This document shows, piece by piece, positions 8,537-12,018 of a DNA stretch of 12,018 nucleotides (its first letter is position 1; each line of letters starts with the position of its first letter). Below the pieces are notes generated by a model. The model had not been told where the DNA came from. It ran no database searches and worked only from the letters and a program-made list of their open reading frames with translations. The position numbers were made by a program, and so were the translations under genes. This DNA comes from an uncultured Clostridia bacterium (GTDB lineage Bacteria > Bacillota > Clostridia > Oscillospirales > Ruminococcaceae), in the NCBI GenBank assembly GCA_947630315.1, contig CANRHA010000034.1, forward strand, positions 1 through 12,018, given 5' to 3'.

Positions 8537-10840
8537 TTAATTTATCACGAATCTGCAGACGTACGTCTCGGGTTCCGCGCCGTAGGCGTCTCCCACGGTG
8601 GTGTACTGTATCATGAACCCGTCGTGCACCGAATCGACCTGGTAGTTCGACCAGTTCACCGGCTTTCCGGTCCTATCTATAAATCTGCCCTGGACCTTCT
8701 GGGTGAACCGCTGTCCTCCGATCATGATGTCGGTGAGCTGGCTGTCGTCTATCCTGAAGCCTTTTATGCCGAAGGTCGCGTTTTTGCTGCGGCGATTAAG
8801 TACGTTCGCCTTCTTTATCGGCTTAAGCATCTTTATAAACTGGCGGTTGCCTATTGTAAGGCCGTTGCTGCCGAGCTTTAAGTTTATCGTCTTGGTGGAT
8901 TTTTTCGGCGATGAGCAGACGAATTTAACCTTTCTCGGGAAGCACTTCCAGTTGCGCAGGATTATGTAGATCAGAAGCGCAAGCGCCAAAAGCGCGGCTA
9001 TTATTATCAGGAAGAAGAGATCTATAAGCGCCTGCGGGACCTTTGATACTTTTACGCTCTTGCTGCCGCCGTCGCTTATAGTGACCTCGGTGTCCTCGGG
9101 AGTGTACGAAGCCTCGGCGCTTATCTTTACGCCCCTTGTCGCGTTGAATATGCTCTCCTTAAAGCAGCTCTGTTTTATCGCGTCGACGTCTACGTCGCCG
9201 CCGGGGTCGGATTTTCCTATATATACCTCGAACGCCGATTCGCCGGGAATTATCTTCGGCTCCGAGCATATCACCTGAGGGTCGGAGGTTATATTCAGCG
9301 AGACGTTTTCAAGCTGCTCGTCGGTCATCGGGTCGCCGTCCATCGTGACTCCTATCACCATCGGCTCCCATGTGTCCGCGTCCTTTATATAGTAGAAATC
9401 CCTGAACTGGTCGCTCGAAACGTCGACTTCAAGCTCGTGGGTGATTATCGGGTTAATCGAGAGACTCAAAACGCCCTGGGTGTCTTTTGTGGATATAGCG
9501 TATTTGCCGTCAAGGTAGGTGCCATCGACGCTGAACGTCGCCGTCTCGTCGGGCAGAAGCGTTACCTTGTCGCCCGCTTCTACCTCCTTTGCCTCGCCGC
9601 CGTCATATTCAAGGTGGCCGGACATTTTGACCTTGCCCAAAAGCTCAGAGCTTTTAACGCTCTCGCCGGTAACGCCGTCTATGAGGTAATAATCGAGGAT
9701 ATATTCGCCCTCGTCGACCGCTACAGACCCTGCGGCGAGCGTGGTCTCGTCTATTACCGTCGATTCGTCGCCGTCCTTGGTGAGGGTGTACCTTATCCTT
9801 ACGTCGGGCTCATAGAATATCTGGACCTTGTCGGCGTCGCCGCGGTAGTTAAGGCTGTATTCCCCCGCGCGGCAGCTTCCGAACACGACGACCTGACCGA
9901 AAAGGGTGTCGTCGACGACAGTTTTGGCCTCGTCCTTCTGGCCGACGCCTATTACCGTTCCGCCCTCAAAATCGCCTCGCCCGAGGCTGTATTCGCGGCC
10001 GCTGTAGGTGCGCTGGCCGCTGTTCGATACCACCTCAGAGCTGCCGTCGGGGCCTTCTATCGAAAGTATCTCGGCGCCGTTGCCCTGAACAAAAACTATG
10101 AGCCTGCTCATAGATACGTCAAGGGAGACCTTGCCGTTATCAAATGCGGAATCGGGGAGCTTGTTTCTTTCAAAGATCCTGTTGCAGATGCTTATCAGCG
10201 CGTCGTTGAGGTCTTCGCCCGATTTTGCCTTTTCGGCGTAAAATCCCTGAGATTCCTTTGAGCTTCTGCCCTTTGCGGCGCTGCCCATGGCGAGGTACTG
10301 TACCTTTATATTATCAGAGAGATCGGCATATTTAGGAAGATCGTCGGCGTCGCCGTCGGAAAATTCGCCGTCGGTCAGAACTATAAGCCATTTGTCGGTC
10401 GCGCTCGAATGCTTAAGGGCCTCGGCGGCGTCATTTACCGGCGCAAACGGCGTAGTTCCGCCGACTGTCGTATACATATAGTGGATTTTTTCAATGTCGC
10501 TAACGCTGCGGATATCTATCGGCCGCTCGGAAGGCTGGGCGATCTTTTCATCGGTCTTCGTGGGCTTTTCGACCGTCTGGACCTCCCACATCGGGTAGAT
10601 CGTGAGGGTGTCTCTGCTGTAATCAAGCATAGACGCGAAGATCTCCATAGCGTATTTTGCCTGACACCACATAGAGCCGTTATACATTGACGAGGAGTTG
10701 TCGTAAACAACGGCTATGTCGTAGGTGTGGGTTTCTTTTTTGCCCGAGGGCGAACCCGCCGCCCATGCCGGCACCGCCGATATGATCAGCAAAACCGCAA
10801 GTACCGCCGACATCAGCAGTCTAAGAAAATGCTTTTTCAT
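8537..10840 (-). CDS. Secreted/membrane-anchored von Willebrand factor A protein
   Basis: The 767-residue product starts with a clear signal peptide: MKKHFLRLLM, a hydrophobic core to about residue 23, then AWA-A as a likely cleavage site near 27-28. A VWA domain covers about residues 40-215. Its metal-ion-dependent adhesion site looks intact: DNSSS (Asp47, Ser49, Ser51), Thr129/130 in VGGTTPF, and Asp157 in LTDGEF. Residues about 225-600 are beta-rich and unassigned, possibly Ig-like repeats. A single strong membrane helix at about 605-628 (LFFLIIIAALLALALLIYI) is followed by basic residues and a 138-residue cytosolic tail. The family binds protein ligands through the metal site. Here the domain would sit outside the membrane with a tail able to contact the tubulin-like protein. 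GAGAGGG lies 10 nt before the ATG, and the gene is first in the operon after a structured leader. No sortase motif is seen. Confidence 0.93.
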   Translation of the reverse strand: MKKHFLRLLMSAVLAVLLIISAVPAWAAGSPSGKKETHTYDIAVVYDNSSSMYNGSMWCQAKYAMEIFASMLDYSRDTLTIYPMWEVQTVEKPTKTDEKIAQPSERPIDIRSVSDIEKIHYMYTTVGGTTPFAPVNDAAEALKHSSATDKWLIVLTDGEFSDGDADDLPKYADLSDNIKVQYLAMGSAAKGRSSKESQGFYAEKAKSGEDLNDALISICNRIFERNKLPDSAFDNGKVSLDVSMSRLIVFVQGNGAEILSIEGPDGSSEVVSNSGQRTYSGREYSLGRGDFEGGTVIGVGQKDEAKTVVDDTLFGQVVVFGSCRAGEYSLNYRGDADKVQIFYEPDVRIRYTLTKDGDESTVIDETTLAAGSVAVDEGEYILDYYLIDGVTGESVKSSELLGKVKMSGHLEYDGGEAKEVEAGDKVTLLPDETATFSVDGTYLDGKYAISTKDTQGVLSLSINPIITHELEVDVSSDQFRDFYYIKDADTWEPMVIGVTMDGDPMTDEQLENVSLNITSDPQVICSEPKIIPGESAFEVYIGKSDPGGDVDVDAIKQSCFKESIFNATRGVKISAEASYTPEDTEVTISDGGSKSVKVSKVPQALIDLFFLIIIAALLALALLIYIILRNWKCFPRKVKFVCSSPKKSTKTINLKLGSNGLTIGNRQFIKMLKPIKKANVLNRRSKNATFGIKGFRIDDSQLTDIMIGGQRFTQKVQGRFIDRTGKPVNWSNYQVDSVHDGFMIQYTTVGDAYGAEPETYVCRFVIN

Positions 10841-10885
10841 AAATACCGTACCCTCTCTGGTTATTTATCTGCGCGGCCCGGGTAT

Positions 10886-10936
10886 AAAAAATCCGCCCGG
10901 CCGTCTAAGCGCAAAATAGGCAAGACGGCCGGACAG
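10886..10936 (-). terminator. Intrinsic terminator inside the operon leader (attenuator)
   Basis: The transcript can form a 14-bp stem, CUGUCCGGCCGUCU (10936-10923) with AGACGGCCGGGCGG (10906-10893). It has two G-U pairs and a 16-nt loop, and is followed at once by A and six U (10892-10886). It lies about 46 nt before the VWA start and downstream of the promoter, so it would stop transcription before the operon. Its 5' arm also pairs with an upstream sequence in an exclusive alternative fold. Confidence 0.72.
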
Positions 10937-10978
10937 CGAAGTCCGGCAACCGTAAAAATATTCGTTTTCACCTATTTT
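10913..10978 (-). promoter_or_regulatory. Putative riboswitch-like antiterminator fold in the leader
   Basis: AAAAUAGG (10978-10971) pairs perfectly with CCUAUUUU (10920-10913) and encloses a hairpin, GCCGGAC/GUCCGGC (10947-10941 with 10934-10928, loop UUCGCU). ACG and CGU can extend this hairpin at its base. It uses bases 10934-10928, which belong to the 5' arm of the downstream terminator, so the two folds exclude each other. The closing stem begins only a few nucleotides after the predicted transcription start. I found no match to the conserved cores of c-di-GMP, TPP, SAM, cobalamin, ZTP, fluoride or T-box elements. The trigger (ligand, protein or translation) is unknown. Confidence 0.5.
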
Positions 10979-10991
10979 CCCTTTATCTGGC

Positions 10992-11020
10992 ATTATATAT
11001 CAGCAGCGGTGAAAAGTCTA
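10992..11020 (-). promoter_or_regulatory. Sigma-A-type promoter of the VWA-tubulin operon
   Basis: TAGACT (11020-11015) matches four of six -35 positions. It is separated by 17 nt from a perfect TATAAT (10997-10992). Transcription would start near 10985, leaving a leader of about 145 nt. The placement right before the leader's closing stem strengthens the call. Confidence 0.68.
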
Positions 11021-11077
11021 TATCTTTCGACGATTTCCGCGTTTTTAACAATTCACTCCGACAATTTTTGTGCGGGT

Positions 11078-11089
11078 TTACCATGGTAA
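11078..11089. repeat. 12-bp perfect palindrome
   Basis: TTACCATGGTAA is fully self-complementary and lies about 58 bp upstream of the -35 box. It could be a protein-binding site for the operon or the end of the adjacent repeat-rich element. No second copy is seen in the window. Confidence 0.45.
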
Positions 11090-11319
11090 CGCGGTGGAAG
11101 CGGTTAGAAGAAAGAGGACAGAAAGCGAAGCGTTATTTCTTGCCGCTCGACTGCCCTCGGCGAAAAGTATTGCCTCGGTTGTCTCGCGGAGAAATAATCG
11201 CATCGCTCGCTCAACGGCTACGCCGTTGTGCCGCTTGACCGGAAGTTCGCGATGAAACAAGTCCGCCCGCACCGACTTGCTCATTTGCCTTTGTCTTTTC
11301 GCAAACCTGGTAAATGCTT

Positions 11320-11354
11320 TTCTGTTTTCTGATTTCTGACTTCTGACCTCTGGC
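11320..11354. repeat. Tandem heptamer repeat
   Basis: Five consecutive 7-bp units read TTCTGTT, TTCTGAT, TTCTGAC, TTCTGAC and CTCTGGC. The two central units are identical and the outer ones degenerate. The tract abuts the hairpin array and could be a slippage-prone spacer. Confidence 0.7.
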
Positions 11355-11355
11355 A

Positions 11356-11459
11356 GGGCGAAGCCCCGGCGGCCCGGAGGAGCCGCCGCAGCGGCAGCTT
11401 CGCTGCCGCTGGCCCCGCGCGCCCAGCGCGCGGGGCGGGCTTCGCCCGGGGTATCGGCT
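11356..11459. repeat. Array of GC-rich stem-loops
   Basis: Consecutive inverted repeats occupy almost every base. They are GGGC-GAA-GCCC (11356-11366), CGGCGGC/GCCGCCG (11367-11388), CAGCGGCAGC-TTC-GCTGCCGCTG (11389-11411, 10 bp perfect), GCCCCGCGCGC/GCGCGCGGGGC with a CCA loop (11412-11436, 11 bp perfect), CGGGC-TTC-GCCCG (around 11437-11447), and GGGTA/TACCC with a TCGGC loop (11449-11463 approximately). Most loops are three bases, which favours extrusion in single-stranded DNA. No transposase lies nearby. Confidence 0.7.
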
Positions 11460-11470
11460 ACCCGCCCGCC

Positions 11471-11516
11471 CATAATAAAGCGCAAGCCTTGCCGCCATGT
11501 TCGGCTCAGCTTGCGC
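11471..11516 (-). terminator. Terminator-like hairpin after the acyltransferase gene
   Basis: GCGCAAGC (11516-11509) pairs perfectly with GCTTGCGC (11487-11480). The 21-nt loop can itself form a GCCG/CGGC stem, and TTTATTATG follows the stem. The T-tract is interrupted, so strength is uncertain, but the position 45 nt after the stop codon fits termination before the operon promoter. Confidence 0.5.
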
Positions 11517-11560
11517 CGTTGTAGAAGCATAAAGCTCCCGCTTCATTCACTGTCTTCTCC

Positions 11561-12018
11561 CTACTCCCCCGTCGTATACCTCAGCGGGATATGGTACTCG
11601 CTCTCGTATATCTCCTTCCAGACGCGGGAATTTTCGTCCATCATCTTTCTTATCTTCTCCGTCTTATTCAGCGTGTTGTCGGGGTAGATCGGCTCGCCGA
11701 TGTGTATCGTATATTCCTGAACGAAAAAGCCGTCGTCGCCCATTATGTGCGAATCCTTCATTGTTATAAAACACGGGAGGACCGGCACGTTGTTCTTTGC
11801 CGCAAACATATACGCCCCGGATTTTAACGGCTTAGGCTTGCGGTAGTTCCACCACATGCTCTGCTCGGGATATACCAGAACAAAGTTTCCCTCCTGCAAA
11901 AGTTTATCCGTCGCGTCCATGAATTTTTTCATCGTTCTGTGATTCGATGACAGCGGCAGGGTGTTACAGTGCCTCATCAAAAAGCCGTAGAACCCCGGGA
12001 AGGACGTGTAATTTCCCT
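11561..12018 (-). CDS. PlsC-type lysophospholipid (1-acylglycerol-3-phosphate) acyltransferase, N-terminus off window
   Basis: The frame is open from the right edge to a TAG at 11563-11561, giving about 151 visible residues that form the C-terminal part. Three of the four PlsC-family blocks are visible: GFLMRH (block II-like), FVLVYPEQS followed by KSGAYMFA (block III; 11884-11858 for the first part), and VPVLPC (block IV; 11788-11771). The catalytic HX4D block would lie upstream of the window. Block III has PEQS in place of the usual PEGT, a variation that fits a Clostridia-type subfamily. The enzyme would transfer an acyl chain to lysophosphatidate or a similar lipid at the inner membrane face. 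It lies on the same strand as the operon but is separated from it by a terminator-like stem, about 540 bp of non-coding DNA and a separate promoter, so it probably belongs to a different unit. Confidence 0.85.
   Translation of the reverse strand, partial: GNYTSFPGFYGFLMRHCNTLPLSSNHRTMKKFMDATDKLLQEGNFVLVYPEQSMWWNYRKPKPLKSGAYMFAAKNNVPVLPCFITMKDSHIMGDDGFFVQEYTIHIGEPIYPDNTLNKTEKIRKMMDENSRVWKEIYESEYHIPLRYTTGE

Larger units (their letters stand above)
11021..11560. other. Gene-free interval of about 540 bp with repetitive, hairpin-rich DNA
   Basis: No convincing gene is present. The left part (11021-11077) is AT-rich promoter-upstream DNA. From about 11090 to 11300 the sequence is unassigned, with one hairpin CAACGGC-TAC-GCCGTTG (11212-11228). 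From 11320 to 11516 it becomes a heptamer repeat, a series of GC-rich hairpins and a terminator-like stem. The overlapping minus-strand frames here encode low-complexity Ala/Gly/Pro/Arg protein generated by the hairpins. The overall look is an interspersed, non-coding repeat element (REP- or MITE-like), which is an inference from structure alone. Confidence 0.6.

Noticed and set aside
8537..8960. FHA domain in the cytosolic tail of the VWA protein
   Set aside because: LKLGSNGLTIGNRQF looked FHA-like, but the expected Arg, Ser-His and Asn positions are not found in the right spacing.
9437..10261. 274-codon + strand frame
   Set aside because: It lies wholly antisense to the VWA gene, whose domain motifs, signal peptide and membrane helix are clear. 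It is a by-product of codon bias.
10886..10985. A known riboswitch class (c-di-GMP-I, cobalamin or ZTP) in the leader
   Set aside because: GGUGAAAAC faintly recalls part of the cobalamin core and CCCGGGCCGC recalls ZTP, but the other invariant blocks are missing and the stem order differs.
11078..11530. 150-codon minus-strand frame, and an overlapping 111-codon frame at 11211-11546, between the operon and the acyltransferase gene
   Set aside because: Both run through the hairpin array and heptamer repeat, giving Ala/Gly/Pro/Arg-rich low-complexity protein. The two frames overlap, no good ribosome site decides a start, and no known domain is seen.

Overview
The window reads as one minus-strand locus of a Gram-positive bacterium, most likely a member of Clostridia (Oscillospirales/Ruminococcus-like). 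The evidence for this is indirect: strong AG-rich Shine-Dalgarno sites, a 1211-residue Tubulin_2-type protein next to a signal-peptide VWA protein, and moderate GC with mixed codon use. No rRNA, tRNA, CRISPR array or transposase gene is visible, and nothing substantial is coded on the + strand.

From right to left, which is the direction of transcription, the layout is as follows. (1) The 3' part of a PlsC-type lysophospholipid acyltransferase runs off the right edge (11561-12018), with a terminator-like hairpin behind it. (2) A gene-free stretch of about 540 bp (about 11021-11560) is rich in structure: a dense array of GC-rich hairpins, a heptamer tandem repeat and a 12-bp palindrome. (3) A promoter with a perfect TATAAT box (10992-11020) leads into a structured leader of about 145 nt. 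The leader contains a 14-bp terminator stem with a U-tract and a competing upstream fold, which suggests regulated attenuation. (4) Four tightly packed genes follow: a secreted/membrane VWA protein (8537-10840), a very large tubulin-like GTPase (4872-8507), an unrecognised protein with a two-helix membrane hairpin (2796-4820), and a polytopic membrane protein whose soluble part looks like a degenerate superfamily 2 helicase (1-2803, running off the left edge).

The gaps between the four genes are 29 nt, about 50 nt and an 8-nt overlap. All four carry good ribosome binding sites and follow one promoter, so they probably form one operon. The inferred picture is a membrane-associated machine. A VWA ectodomain outside the cell is tethered by one helix to a cytosolic tail. 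A large cytosolic tubulin-like GTPase lies beneath it, with two further membrane proteins carrying big cytosolic domains. The biological output (secretion, envelope remodelling, defence or cytoskeletal positioning) cannot be read from the sequence. This combination is the candidate undescribed system in the window.
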